61,505 bases of DNA from Paenibacillaceae bacterium (GTDB lineage Bacteria > Bacillota > Clostridia > Lachnospirales > Lachnospiraceae): positions 1 through 61,505 of the forward strand of contig SVDU01000028.1 in the NCBI GenBank assembly GCA_015057705.1, written 5' to 3'. The notes beneath the pieces were generated by a model. It had not been told where the DNA came from and made no database searches. It saw only the letters and a list, made by a program, of their open reading frames with translations. A program made the translations under genes and the position numbers. Positions 9,965-18,809 of the stretch are shown here, piece after piece. Positions within the stretch are counted from its first letter, which is position 1, and each line of letters begins with the position of its first letter.

Positions 9965-11059
9965 TCACCTAATCAACTTTGTATACGCCTTGAATGCCCC
10001 AGGCAGGGAATAAGTTTTTTTTATTTCTTCGGGAGTGACCCACAGATAGTCACCTTCTGGTACTTCAGTCAGTTCCACCCGGTAACCAGTCATATGCCAT
10101 TCCACATGGCTGAAAATATGCTTTGCTTCAGGAAGAGGCGTAATCTTTACCTCTTTCACGCCAAGTATTTCCTTTATCTGTTCCTGGGGAATCCTTCCTT
10201 CAAGTCCCGGCAGCTCATATAATGAAGCCAGAAGTCCTGTGTCACCTCTTTTGCGGATCGCCACGCGTTCGTCCTTCGTCAGAATAAGAATAGTTCTATG
10301 CTCTGTTCTTCGTTCCTTTTTAGGAGCTTTTACAGGTATGACTCCTGTAAGATCCTTCTGCCTGGCTACGCATAAGGAAAAAAGAGGACAGCTGTCACAA
10401 AGGGGAGCGCCATTTGGCACACACACAATGGCTCCAGCCTCAATAAGGGCCTGATTATAGGATCCTGGATCTTCTTTTGGCATAACGCCTTTTATCAGCT
10501 CTTCCATATCCTTTTTTACAGACTGCTTTGTAATATCCTCCATACTTCCGGTCAGCCTTGATATGACTCGAAGTACATTGCCATCTACGGCAGGAACTGG
10601 GATCTGAAAAGCGATGGAGGCAATGGCTCCGGCTGTATAGGAACCGATCCCTGGAAGTGCTTTAAGCTCCTCATAGGATGACGGAAGCTTTCCTCCGTAC
10701 TTCTCTACAAGAAGCTCAGCCGCTTTTTTTAAATTCCTTGCCCTGCTGTAATAGCCCAATCCTTCCCAAAGCTTTAAAAGACGGTCTTCTGACACTTCCC
10801 CCAGCGCTTCCACTCCGGGTAAAGCTTCCATAAAACGGTCGAAATAGGGTTTCACCGCTTCCACTCTCGTCTGCTGAAGCATGATCTCCGATATCCAGAC
10901 ACGATATGGTTCTGGATTTTCCCGCCATGGAAGAATCCTTCTGTGCTGATGATACCAGCTTAACAGGGGGCGGCCGGCTGCACTCAGACGTTCTTCCTTG
11001 TCCATAGCCTGACTGGCCGGCTCTAATACCTGTAATTTATCATAGAGGGAATGATTCAT
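9965..11059 (-). CDS. mutY: A/G-specific adenine DNA glycosylase
   Basis: 364-aa base-excision glycosylase that removes adenine opposite 8-oxoguanine. It shows catalytic Glu58 in WISEIMLQQTRV, helix-hairpin-helix LPGIGSYTAGA (135-145), catalytic Asp159 in VDGNV, and a 4Fe-4S loop with cysteines 213, 221, 224 and 230. The C-terminal NUDIX-like domain for 8-oxoG recognition spans about 250-364. The first Cys spacing is seven residues, one more than in E. coli MutY. The start ATG overlaps the birA stop as TAATG, suggesting translational coupling. Confidence 0.95.
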   Translation of the reverse strand: MNHSLYDKLQVLEPASQAMDKEERLSAAGRPLLSWYHQHRRILPWRENPEPYRVWISEIMLQQTRVEAVKPYFDRFMEALPGVEALGEVSEDRLLKLWEGLGYYSRARNLKKAAELLVEKYGGKLPSSYEELKALPGIGSYTAGAIASIAFQIPVPAVDGNVLRVISRLTGSMEDITKQSVKKDMEELIKGVMPKEDPGSYNQALIEAGAIVCVPNGAPLCDSCPLFSLCVARQKDLTGVIPVKAPKKERRTEHRTILILTKDERVAIRKRGDTGLLASLYELPGLEGRIPQEQIKEILGVKEVKITPLPEAKHIFSHVEWHMTGYRVELTEVPEGDYLWVTPEEIKKTYSLPGAFKAYTKLIR

Positions 11060-12036
11060 TATACATATCCATAAATTCCCCGGACAGACACTTCACCTGA
11101 AATCACATGTCTGACCTCTCCATCCGGCATCTCTACAAGGAGTTCTCCTTTTTCATTAATTCCCAAAGCTCTCCCTTTGTATTCACCTGATGGTTCAAGA
11201 ATTCTTACTTCCTTTCCTGCATTGACCATATTCTTATTATAGACACTTATCAGCCGGGACAAATCACCCTGGCTGATAAATTCTTCATAATAATGCTCAA
11301 ATGCTTCTAAAACTGCTGCAATCAGCTGACTTCTGACTACTTTCCCTCCCGTTTCAAGAAACAGGGAGGTTGCCATGTCACGGACTTCCAGGGGAAACTC
11401 TTCCAGGTTAACATTGATTCCGATTCCAACTACCACGTAATGGATGCCTTCCAGCTCCGCACTCATCTCAGTTAAGATACCACAGAGTTTCTTCCCGTTT
11501 GAAACGATGTCGTTGGGCCACTTGATTACCGGAGAAAGCCCGGTTACGGACTCAATACCGTCTCGAACAGCCAATGCAGCTACAAGAGTCAGCATGGAAG
11601 CTTTTGCAGGAAGAATATCGGGTCTTAAGATCAGACTCATAAATATATTCTTTCCCGGAGGAGATACCCAGCTTCTGCCTCTTCTGCCTCTCCCTGCTTC
11701 CTGGGCATCTGCAGCCACCAGAGTCTCGCTTCCTGCACCTTCCTCTGCCAGGCGCCTGGCTCTTAGGTTGGTAGAGTCAATGGATTCATGAAAATCCACA
11801 ACCCTGCCAAATTGTCCTCTGATGCAGCTTTCAATCTCTGTTTTCGTCATTATATCACAGGATTCGAGTAAATGGTATCCTTTATTTCGCACTGCTTCGA
11901 TTTGATATCCTTCTTCCTGAAGCTGACGGATCACTTTCCATACAGCCGTCCTGGAAACATGAAAGCGCTGGCATATTTCCTGACCTGAGATATATTCATC
12001 ACTTTCCTTTAAAAGTTTTAAAATCTCGGTTTTCAA
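11059..12036 (-). CDS. birA: Bifunctional biotin ligase / biotin repressor
   Basis: 325-aa protein that attaches biotin to carboxylase carrier proteins through biotinyl-AMP and may repress biotin genes. The N-terminal winged helix is at residues 1-60 (ISGQEICQRFHVSRTAVWK). The ligase domain has GRGRRGRSW (about 116-124) and KWPNDI (about 167). The C-terminal SH3-like domain follows. The start is TTG 12036 behind a GGGGGTG site, unusual but with no in-frame ATG nearby. It sits in the argF-led operon between a small membrane protein and mutY. Confidence 0.94.
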   Translation of the reverse strand: MKTEILKLLKESDEYISGQEICQRFHVSRTAVWKVIRQLQEEGYQIEAVRNKGYHLLESCDIMTKTEIESCIRGQFGRVVDFHESIDSTNLRARRLAEEGAGSETLVAADAQEAGRGRRGRSWVSPPGKNIFMSLILRPDILPAKASMLTLVAALAVRDGIESVTGLSPVIKWPNDIVSNGKKLCGILTEMSAELEGIHYVVVGIGINVNLEEFPLEVRDMATSLFLETGGKVVRSQLIAAVLEAFEHYYEEFISQGDLSRLISVYNKNMVNAGKEVRILEPSGEYKGRALGINEKGELLVEMPDGEVRHVISGEVSVRGIYGYV

Positions 12037-12040
12037 GTGA

Positions 12041-12349
12041 TCACCCCCACCAGATGCTTACCGCACTGATCACTGCAAGGGCAAACAGCAGACACCCTGC
12101 AATGACTGAGGCGATGCCAGCCGCTTTTTTCCTTTTTTCCCTGCCGCTGAGCCTGATTCTGTAAATTCCGTTTATAAAGTTCAAAGCTCCTGCCAGAAAA
12201 AATATAACCGGGAACATCAGCATATTGTCTTCCGGATTCAAAAAAGAAATAACCGCCAGTACCACAATTAAGATTCCAACCACAATGTGTACAAGATCCA
12301 CCATCATGGAAGCATTTCTCAAATTTTTTCCTCGTTCCTGTAAATACAT
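12041..12349 (-). CDS. Small three-helix membrane protein, unknown function
   Basis: 102 aa with three predicted membrane helices (about residues 18-36, 45-62 and 77-99) and a basic cytoplasmic loop RIRLSGREKRKK between helices two and three. I do not recognise the family with confidence. The ribosome site GGAGA lies inside the last codons of argF and the stop is four bases before the birA start, so it is tightly built into this operon. Confidence 0.75.
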   Translation of the reverse strand: MYLQERGKNLRNASMMVDLVHIVVGILIVVLAVISFLNPEDNMLMFPVIFFLAGALNFINGIYRIRLSGREKRKKAAGIASVIAGCLLFALAVISAVSIWWG

Positions 12350-12351
12350 CT

Positions 12352-13287
12352 CTATTCTCCTAACGTCGCCACCATCACTGCCTTAATGGTATGCATTCTG
12401 TTTTCCGCTTCATCAAATACTACCGATACGCCGGATTCAAAGACATCCTCTGTGACTTCGTTGCCTTTTACCGCCGGCAGGCAATGCATAAATATAGTAG
12501 TATCCTTGCCTGTTTTATTCATCAGTTCCTGATTCACCTGATATGGTTTTAAAAGTGCAACACGCTCTGCCGCCTTTTCTTCCTCTCCCATGGAGCACCA
12601 TACATCGGTGTAAATAACATCTGCATCTTTTACCTTTTCACAGTCTTCTGTTAAAGTAATGGTGCTTCCGCTTAAATCTGCATATCCCTGGCAAAGTTCC
12701 ACCAGTTCCTTGTTTGGCCACAGGCATTCCGGTGCAAGAATGGTAAAATGAACTCCCATCTTACTCATACCGATCATCAGGCTGTTGGCCATATTATTAC
12801 GCCCGTCCCCTGCATAAACAAACTTCAGTCCTTTTAAGTATCCAAAATGCTCCCTGATGGTGAGAAGATCTGCAAGAATCTGTGTGGGGTGATAATCCTC
12901 TGTCAGACCGTTCCAAACCGGAACACCTGCATATTCAGCCAGAGCTTCCACTGTTTTGTGTTTAAATCCCCTGAATTCAATGCCGTCAAACATACGGCCC
13001 AGGACCCTGGCTGTATCCTCCACGCTTTCCTTATGGCCCAGCTGTATATCATCTTTCCCCAGATATTCCGGATGAGCTCCTTCATCTACGGCAGCTACTA
13101 CAAATGCACACCTGGTACGGGTGGATGGTTTTTCAAAAATAAGAGCAATATTCTTCCCTTTTAAAGAGTCTCCTGTGATTCCCTGCTTTTTCTTAGCCTT
13201 TAAATCTGCAGACAAATCCAGTAAGTACTGAATCTCTTCTGGTGTATAATCCTTTAATGTAATAAAATTTCTTCCCTTCAGATTCAT
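12352..13287 (-). CDS. argF: Ornithine carbamoyltransferase
   Basis: 311-aa enzyme joining carbamoyl phosphate and ornithine to citrulline. It has the carbamoyl-phosphate motif STRTR, ornithine-loop SMGEEE and HCLP ([10 protein letters not shown]). The start is ATG 13287, seven bases after GGAGG. The ATG 33 bases further upstream lies in a predicted arginine operator at the transcription start and has no ribosome site. Arginine-repressor-like control and the absence of arcA next door favour the anabolic role. A carbamate kinase-like gene is 21 kb away, so a catabolic role (arcB) is not excluded. Confidence 0.95.
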   Translation of the reverse strand: MNLKGRNFITLKDYTPEEIQYLLDLSADLKAKKKQGITGDSLKGKNIALIFEKPSTRTRCAFVVAAVDEGAHPEYLGKDDIQLGHKESVEDTARVLGRMFDGIEFRGFKHKTVEALAEYAGVPVWNGLTEDYHPTQILADLLTIREHFGYLKGLKFVYAGDGRNNMANSLMIGMSKMGVHFTILAPECLWPNKELVELCQGYADLSGSTITLTEDCEKVKDADVIYTDVWCSMGEEEKAAERVALLKPYQVNQELMNKTGKDTTIFMHCLPAVKGNEVTEDVFESGVSVVFDEAENRMHTIKAVMVATLGE

Positions 13288-13303
13288 ATGATTTCCTCCG
13301 TTA

Positions 13304-13347
13304 ACTGTATTTTTATTCATTATTATAGTATATCATGTATATTCATG
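13304..13347 (-). promoter_or_regulatory. ArgR/AhrC-type operator(s) of argF
   Basis: Core TGAATAAAAATACA (13306-13319, minus strand) matches the ARG-box pattern TGAATWWWWATTCA at all but one position and also fits the B. subtilis AhrC form. A weaker second copy, TGAATATACATGAT, is at 13332-13345, 26 bp centre to centre. The two flank the -10 element, as expected for repression. Confidence 0.6.
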
Positions 13348-13350
13348 CAA
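13322..13350 (-). promoter_or_regulatory. Sigma-A promoter of the argF operon
   Basis: Minus-strand TTGCAT (13345-13350), 17-bp spacer, perfect TATAAT (13322-13327). The start near 13315 falls inside the stronger ARG box. Confidence 0.8.
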
Positions 13351-13376
13351 GCTATATTTTTAAAAATACAAATTTA

Positions 13377-14531
13377 CTAAAAGGAAGCCCCTTCTCCCAG
13401 GGAATGGATCTTTTTTCGGATTTCAAAAAGAAGTTCTTCTACGGTATAGATCCGGAAACGTTTCACTTTTAACCGTTTTGCCAGGTCTTCTAAAAGGCCA
13501 AGGTACATATCCTTGTAATCCCAGCCTTCTTTCAGTTTAAAATCCAAAGCAAGCTTGGGAAAAAGCGTCTCTGTAAATACCCGGTATCCACTGAGTGCCT
13601 CCAATCCCTCCTCACCGATCATATCCTTCATATACAGTTTTAAAAGTTCCATCTCTGACATCATCTTATCAAAATAATAAGGTTCTGTCTTTGGTGCGTC
13701 AATATAATAGATCCGCCCGGAAAGGTCATATAAGAACCGCATGGCGTCGTAATAGCCCAGTGTCAAATTCTTTCTGGCCTGTTTCTTATCAAATTCCAGA
13801 ATTCCGCCAAGATCCTGTCTGGGAGCGATATGGTAGACTTTGGTTCCATCTGGTATCTTCACCACCCGTTCCTTATCAACACCCCAGCCATAAATCCGGA
13901 TTACAATAATGTCCTCATAACCATGATCAATAAGCACATCTAAGGGGACATTGTTAAATCCACCCCCATCCATATACCGTTTACCACCAAGCTTTTCATT
14001 TTTGAAAGCGAGAAAATAAGCACTTGCCAAAAGCATATCCTTAACTGTGCCCATTTCCCCCTTTCTTAAATCCACCACCAGCTCTTTCCGGTCGGAAACA
14101 GAATAAGTGACAGAATAAAGTTCTCTTTCAGAATTAACAATTCTCCCTTCATCCCCAACCACATTGGCAATCAGATCCTTCAGGGGAGTAATGTCAAATC
14201 CGCCGTCTTTAACAAGCTGGAAACCTTTGGCTATTAATTCCTGTAAATTCAGAGATTTAAAATCCTTCTTTTTCAGAGCTTCCATGGTTTCGTTGCTGAC
14301 CGACATTACCTGAGAGTAATCAATGTTCTTCCAGATCTCCTCTGCCCGATCTAAGTCATCCATGCAGATTAAGGCGCCGTTTAAAGATCCAACAGACGCA
14401 CCTGCAATCCCTTTTATTTTTACTCCAGCTTCCCGAAGTGCTTTCCATGCCCCGATCTGGTACGCACCCTTGGCGCCTCCGCCTTCTAAAACAAGCCCGT
14501 ATTCCCGGTTCAAATCAAGTTTAAGCTCCAT
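13377..14531 (-). CDS. Patatin-like phospholipase
   Basis: 384-aa cytoplasmic serine hydrolase of the patatin family. It has oxyanion glycines GGGAKGAYQ (about 17-25), nucleophile elbow GASVG (about 44-48) and the catalytic Asp in MDGGGFNNVP, giving the Ser-Asp dyad of lipid acyl hydrolases. About 180 residues after the core form a helical C-terminal region of unknown role. The start is ATG 14531, five bases after GGAGG. A TTG twelve bases upstream overlaps the ribosome site and is rejected. The physiological lipid is not evident. Confidence 0.88.
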   Translation of the reverse strand: MELKLDLNREYGLVLEGGGAKGAYQIGAWKALREAGVKIKGIAGASVGSLNGALICMDDLDRAEEIWKNIDYSQVMSVSNETMEALKKKDFKSLNLQELIAKGFQLVKDGGFDITPLKDLIANVVGDEGRIVNSERELYSVTYSVSDRKELVVDLRKGEMGTVKDMLLASAYFLAFKNEKLGGKRYMDGGGFNNVPLDVLIDHGYEDIIVIRIYGWGVDKERVVKIPDGTKVYHIAPRQDLGGILEFDKKQARKNLTLGYYDAMRFLYDLSGRIYYIDAPKTEPYYFDKMMSEMELLKLYMKDMIGEEGLEALSGYRVFTETLFPKLALDFKLKEGWDYKDMYLGLLEDLAKRLKVKRFRIYTVEELLFEIRKKIHSLGEGASF

Positions 14532-14559
14532 AAAGACCTCCAAATATCCGTCTTTGTCT

Positions 14560-14601
14560 GCAAAAACCGCAGCAAGAAGTCATAAGACATCTGCTGCGGT
14601 T
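14560..14601 (-). terminator. Intrinsic terminator of the NfeD-SPFH operon
   Basis: Perfect 10-bp stem AACCGCAGCA/TGCTGCGGTT (14565-14574 and 14592-14601) with TTTTTG after it on the minus strand. Confidence 0.85.
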
Positions 14602-14604
14602 AAC

Positions 14605-15534
14605 TCATTCTTTGGGTATCTCCGTAATAGAGGAAACAAGTCCTGCCAATCCCTGAATCTCAGACGGTATGATAATTTTAGTTGCCTTACCGTCAGCTGC
14701 AGCCTTAAACGCTTCCAGACTTTTTATAACAAGAACCGCCTGGTCCGCTCCAGCCTCCTTTAACATACGGATACCATCTGCATTCGCCTGCTGAATCTTT
14801 AATGTTGCTTCCGCTTCACCCTCTGCTTCACGGATTCTCTTTTCCTTTTCGGCTTCTGCCCGAAGGATTGCAGCCTGTTTTTCAGCTTGAGCATCAAGAA
14901 TCACGGATTCTTTTTTACCTTCTGCTACAAGAATTGTTGACGTCTTTTCTCCTTCTGCCCTTAAGATTGATTCCCGTCGTTCACGTTCCGCCTTCATCTG
15001 CTTTTCCATGGCATCCTGAATAGCTGCCGGTGGCATGATATTTTTCAGCTCTACACGGTTTACCTTGATTCCCCAAGGATCTGTCGCGATATCCAGAGTT
15101 TCTCTCATCTTCGCATTAATGGTCTCTCTGGAAGTAAGCGTCTGGTCAAGCTCTAAATCACCGATGATATTACGAAGAGATGTTGCTGTTAAATTCTCAA
15201 TTGCCATAAGTGGGTTTTCCACACCATAAGCATAAAGCTTTGCATCTGTGATCTGAAAGAACAAGACTGTGTCAATCCTCATGGTAACGTTATCCTTGGT
15301 AATAACCGGCTGAGGCGGGAAATCCGCTACCTGTTCCTTTAAATTCACTCTCTTTGCCACCCGGTCAATAAAAGGCATCTTGATGTGCACACCGACTGTC
15401 CAAGCATCAAGGTATGCTCCAAGTCGTTCCACAACAAGCGCCTGGGCCTGCGGAACAATTCTGATACAGGATGACAATACTGCCAGAATAATAACCAAAA
15501 TTATAATAACTGCTGAAAATCCAATTGCTCCCAT
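14605..15534 (-). CDS. SPFH/stomatin-family membrane protein (QmcA-like)
   Basis: 309 aa. One N-terminal membrane helix (residues 5-24) is followed by the SPFH/Band 7 domain (about 25-190, with VVERLGAY, NVTMRIDTVLFFQI and TSRETINAKMRE). A long alanine/glutamate-rich coiled coil (about 175-260) and a short hydrophobic tail follow. Such proteins oligomerise at the membrane and organise microdomains or proteolysis. The gene starts right behind the NfeD gene, the standard pairing for this family, with AGGAGG nine bases before the ATG. Confidence 0.92.
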   Translation of the reverse strand: MGAIGFSAVIIILVIILAVLSSCIRIVPQAQALVVERLGAYLDAWTVGVHIKMPFIDRVAKRVNLKEQVADFPPQPVITKDNVTMRIDTVLFFQITDAKLYAYGVENPLMAIENLTATSLRNIIGDLELDQTLTSRETINAKMRETLDIATDPWGIKVNRVELKNIMPPAAIQDAMEKQMKAERERRESILRAEGEKTSTILVAEGKKESVILDAQAEKQAAILRAEAEKEKRIREAEGEAEATLKIQQANADGIRMLKEAGADQAVLVIKSLEAFKAAADGKATKIIIPSEIQGLAGLVSSITEIPKE

Positions 15535-15535
15535 C

Positions 15536-15976
15536 TTACATTTCCTCCTGTTTCTTGCTTACAATCAGCTTGACTCCTCTGATATCCTTTACTTCCACCA
15601 TGGCTCCCACCGGATAAATGTTGTCATCTTCCAATGCTCTTGCAGTCCATTCCTGCCCGTTTAAAACTGCAGCACCTCTACCTTCCAGGTTATTGATCTC
15701 TGCCGTAACCCGGGCATATTTCCCAATCAGACTTTCTACATTGGTCTTCACTGTATACCGGTTTACATATTTTAAGGCAAAGGGTCTGGTAAAAAACAAA
15801 AGAATAAAAGATACAATTACAAACACTGCAAGCTGTACCTGCGTATTAACACCAAATAATGCAAGCACAAATGCAACCAGTGCCCCGCCTGCAAACCAGA
15901 TGGTGGTAAGTGCCATGGTTGCTGCTTCAATTCCAAGGAGCACTACAAAACCTATAAGCCAATAGATCGCTGCCAT
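15536..15976 (-). CDS. NfeD-like membrane protein
   Basis: 146-aa partner of the SPFH protein. Three or four hydrophobic segments fill residues 3-65, followed by a C-terminal OB-fold NfeD domain (about 75-146, GRGAAVLNGQEWTARAL). I chose ATG 15976, nine bases after AAGGGG, over an upstream ATG that lacks a site and would add a charged 11-residue tail before the first helix. Transcribed first in a two-gene operon. Confidence 0.88.
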   Translation of the reverse strand: MAAIYWLIGFVVLLGIEAATMALTTIWFAGGALVAFVLALFGVNTQVQLAVFVIVSFILLFFTRPFALKYVNRYTVKTNVESLIGKYARVTAEINNLEGRGAAVLNGQEWTARALEDDNIYPVGAMVEVKDIRGVKLIVSKKQEEM

Positions 15977-16105
15977 TCTCTCAATCCCCTTCCCTGCCAT
16001 GTTAGGCAAAGCACTACGGCAAATCTATCCGTTGACACTATCATACTATATGTTCAGGCATTTCTCAACATTCCCGCAGTAAAAAGCCTGTTTTATTTCA
16101 AAAAC

Positions 16106-16885
16106 CTAACTTCTGCGCTGTCTTGCAGTTTCAAACATCAGAACAGATGCCGCCACTGCCGCATTTAAAGATTCCACACTTCCCATCATCGGAATCTTGA
16201 TATAAGCATCTGCAAGCCTTGCAGTATCTTCAGTTAGCCCATTGGCTTCATTGCCAATTAAAAACCCTGTATCAACAGTATAATCTTCTTTTTCATAATT
16301 ATTCCTGCCATTTAAGTGTGCTGCATACAGCTTAATTCCCTTCTTCTTTAACTGAAGAATGGAATCAGTCAAATTATCTGTATAGGCAAACGGAACTCTG
16401 AATACAGAACCCATGGTGGATCTTATCACTTTCGGATTATAGATATCCGCAGTGGTGCTGTTCATAAGCACTCCGGTGATTCCTGCTCCTTCTCCTGCCC
16501 TTATAATCGTCCCTAAATTTCCCGGATCCTGTATGTTTTCAAGTATCATTAAAAAAGCAGGTCCGGGGACACGGGTAAGATCCTCCGGGGTATAAGCATG
16601 CTGTTTTGCAAGAGCTAAAATCCCCTGGGGCGTCTTTGTATCTGACATCACCTGGAAGACCTCATCGGTAAGAACTTCATACTTCATTCCACCGATCAGA
16701 TGTTTTCTCTCTTCCTCCTTTAGAAAGCTTTCCGAGACAAAGATGCTGTCAATCTGTTCACGGGGGATCTCCTTAAATATGCGAAGTCCCTCTGCCACAA
16801 ATAATCCGCTTTCATTTCTGGCTTTGGCCTTCTTTATCAGGTTCATCACCTGTTTCACTTTCCCATTGGCACTGCTTGTTATCAT
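16106..16885 (-). CDS. SpoU/TrmH-family RNA 2'-O-methyltransferase
   Basis: 259-aa SPOUT methylase probably acting on 23S rRNA or tRNA ribose. An N-terminal substrate-binding domain (1-95) precedes the knotted catalytic domain with its three motifs: ENIQDPGNLGTIIRAGEGAG (motif 1), IGNEANGL (motif 2) and IPMMGSVESLNAAVAASVLM (motif 3). The target nucleotide cannot be read from sequence. It lies 13 bp behind nadE and is probably cotranscribed with it. Confidence 0.9.
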   Translation of the reverse strand: MITSSANGKVKQVMNLIKKAKARNESGLFVAEGLRIFKEIPREQIDSIFVSESFLKEEERKHLIGGMKYEVLTDEVFQVMSDTKTPQGILALAKQHAYTPEDLTRVPGPAFLMILENIQDPGNLGTIIRAGEGAGITGVLMNSTTADIYNPKVIRSTMGSVFRVPFAYTDNLTDSILQLKKKGIKLYAAHLNGRNNYEKEDYTVDTGFLIGNEANGLTEDTARLADAYIKIPMMGSVESLNAAVAASVLMFETARQRRS

Positions 16886-16898
16886 ATGGTACCTCTCT

Positions 16899-18809
16899 TT
16901 ATAAATTATCCAGTTCTAAAAGCCACAGGCGGCTGACTGCATCACTTGGCATACGCAGATCTCCTCTTGGAGAGACTGCCACAGAACCCACCTTGGGGCC
17001 ATCAGGCATACAGGAGCGCTTAAACTGCTGGCTGAAAAATCGTTTGTAAAATACCTTCAGCCATTTTAAAATGACTTCCGGTTCGTATTGCTGATTAAAG
17101 GCAGCAAGTGCCATTCGGTAAACTTTTGAAGGCCGGGTGCCGAATCTTAAAATCTGATAGAGGAAGAAATCATGAAGCTCATATGGTCCTACAAGGTCTT
17201 CTGTCTTCTGGGCGATTTCTCCATCCTTTGGAGGCAGCAGCTCCGGACTTACAGGCGTATCAAGAACATCCATAAGCACTTCCTTTAACGCTTCTTCTTC
17301 ACAGGTATCGGCATAGTAACGAACCAGATGGCGTACCAGAGTCTTTGGAACCGATGCATTGACTCCGTACATGGACATATGGTCTCCATTGTAAGTGGCC
17401 CAGCCAAGTGCCAGTTCTGACATGTCCCCGGTACCAATGACAAGCCCTCCGAATCGATTGGCCAGATCCATCAGGATCTGGGTTCGCTCTCTGGCCTGGG
17501 AGTTTTCATAGGTAACATCATGCTGATCCGGATCGTGTCCAATATCACGAAAATGAACGGATACTGCTTCCCTGATATTGACCTCTGTTAATTCTGCCTC
17601 CAGCTTTTCCGTCAGTATGCAGGCATTCTGATACGTCCGGTCTGTGGTTCCAAAGCAGGGCATGGTGATTGCATGAATGCGGTTTCTGGGAATTTCAAGC
17701 ATATCAAACGCCCGGGCAGTCACTAAAAGAGCAAGAGTGGAGTCAAGACCACCAGATATACCAATTACCACATCCTTGCAGCCTGTATGGGCCAGTCTCT
17801 TTTTTAAGCCCATGGCCTGTATGGAAAGAATCTCTTCACATCTGCGGTTCCGTTCTGCTTCTCCATCGGGAACGAACGGTCTTGGATCAATCCTTCTTTT
17901 TAAATCCAGTTCCACCTGTTCCATGGTAAACGGAATCACCAGATAGTTCTCCCTGTCAGGTGCCGGAAACGTGGTCATTCGCCTCCGCTCATGAATGAGC
18001 CGTTCCAGATCCATATCTGCATAAATGGTTTCATTGCCGAAACGCTTTGATTCTGCAAGCAGCAGCCCGTTCTCTGCAATTAAATTCTGTCCCCCGAATA
18101 CCAGATCCTGGGTGGATTCTCCTTCACCTGCATTGGCATAGATATAACCGCAGACCAGACTGGCAGAATGTCCGGTAATCAGACTTCTCCGGTAAAGATC
18201 CTTACCAGTGGTTTCATCACTTGCAGAGCAGTTTACAATCACAGTGGCTCCTGCAACTGCATGGCGTATGGATGGCGGATTTGGGACCCATGCATCTTCG
18301 CAGATTTCTGTTCCGATCACAAGGCCGGGGAATTCTTTACAGGCAAAAAGTAAATCTGTTCCCATGGGAATTTCATATCCCTCCCATGAGATCATAACAG
18401 GCTTTTTGTTTCCTGGTTCAAAATACCGCAGTTCATAAAACTCAGAATAATTAGGAAGATTTGTCTTGGGTATGAGTCCAAGTATTCTGCCGTTTTGTAC
18501 TGCAGCAGCCGTATTGTATAGTTTTCCGTCTCTTTCCCATGGCAGTCCGATAAAAACAAGTAAGTCGCTGCCCTCGGTCTCTTTCACAATCACCTTTAAC
18601 TCTTCTTTTGCTTTTGAAAGCAGAGCGTCCTGTCCGAAGAGATCTGCGCAGGTATAGGCAGTAAGGCAAAGTTCCGGGAATACCATAATTTTTGTATTTC
18701 TTTCTATTCCCTCCCGGATAAGCCTTACAATATTTTCTCTGTTAAACTGGGGATCTGCAACTTTCACATCCGGAGTCGCAGCTGCAACCCTGATATATCC
18801 ATGTTTCAT
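16899..18809 (-). CDS. nadE: Glutamine-dependent NAD+ synthetase
   Basis: 636-aa two-domain enzyme making NAD from deamido-NAD, ATP and glutamine. The N-terminal nitrilase-type glutaminase shows the Glu-Lys-Cys triad in FPELCLTAY, IPKTNLPNY and GTEICEDAW. The C-terminal synthetase has the P-loop GISGGLDSTLAL. The start is ATG 18809, whose ATGA overlaps the stop of the MATE gene. Longer in-frame readings would run back through the end of that gene and add 37 unrelated residues. Length with this start is normal for the family. Confidence 0.95.
   Translation of the reverse strand: MKHGYIRVAAATPDVKVADPQFNRENIVRLIREGIERNTKIMVFPELCLTAYTCADLFGQDALLSKAKEELKVIVKETEGSDLLVFIGLPWERDGKLYNTAAAVQNGRILGLIPKTNLPNYSEFYELRYFEPGNKKPVMISWEGYEIPMGTDLLFACKEFPGLVIGTEICEDAWVPNPPSIRHAVAGATVIVNCSASDETTGKDLYRRSLITGHSASLVCGYIYANAGEGESTQDLVFGGQNLIAENGLLLAESKRFGNETIYADMDLERLIHERRRMTTFPAPDRENYLVIPFTMEQVELDLKRRIDPRPFVPDGEAERNRRCEEILSIQAMGLKKRLAHTGCKDVVIGISGGLDSTLALLVTARAFDMLEIPRNRIHAITMPCFGTTDRTYQNACILTEKLEAELTEVNIREAVSVHFRDIGHDPDQHDVTYENSQARERTQILMDLANRFGGLVIGTGDMSELALGWATYNGDHMSMYGVNASVPKTLVRHLVRYYADTCEEEALKEVLMDVLDTPVSPELLPPKDGEIAQKTEDLVGPYELHDFFLYQILRFGTRPSKVYRMALAAFNQQYEPEVILKWLKVFYKRFFSQQFKRSCMPDGPKVGSVAVSPRGDLRMPSDAVSRLWLLELDNL

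Noticed and set aside
13288-13320. Upstream ATG start for argF
   Set aside because: It coincides with the ARG-box and transcription start and has no ribosome site; ATG 13287 has a perfect one.
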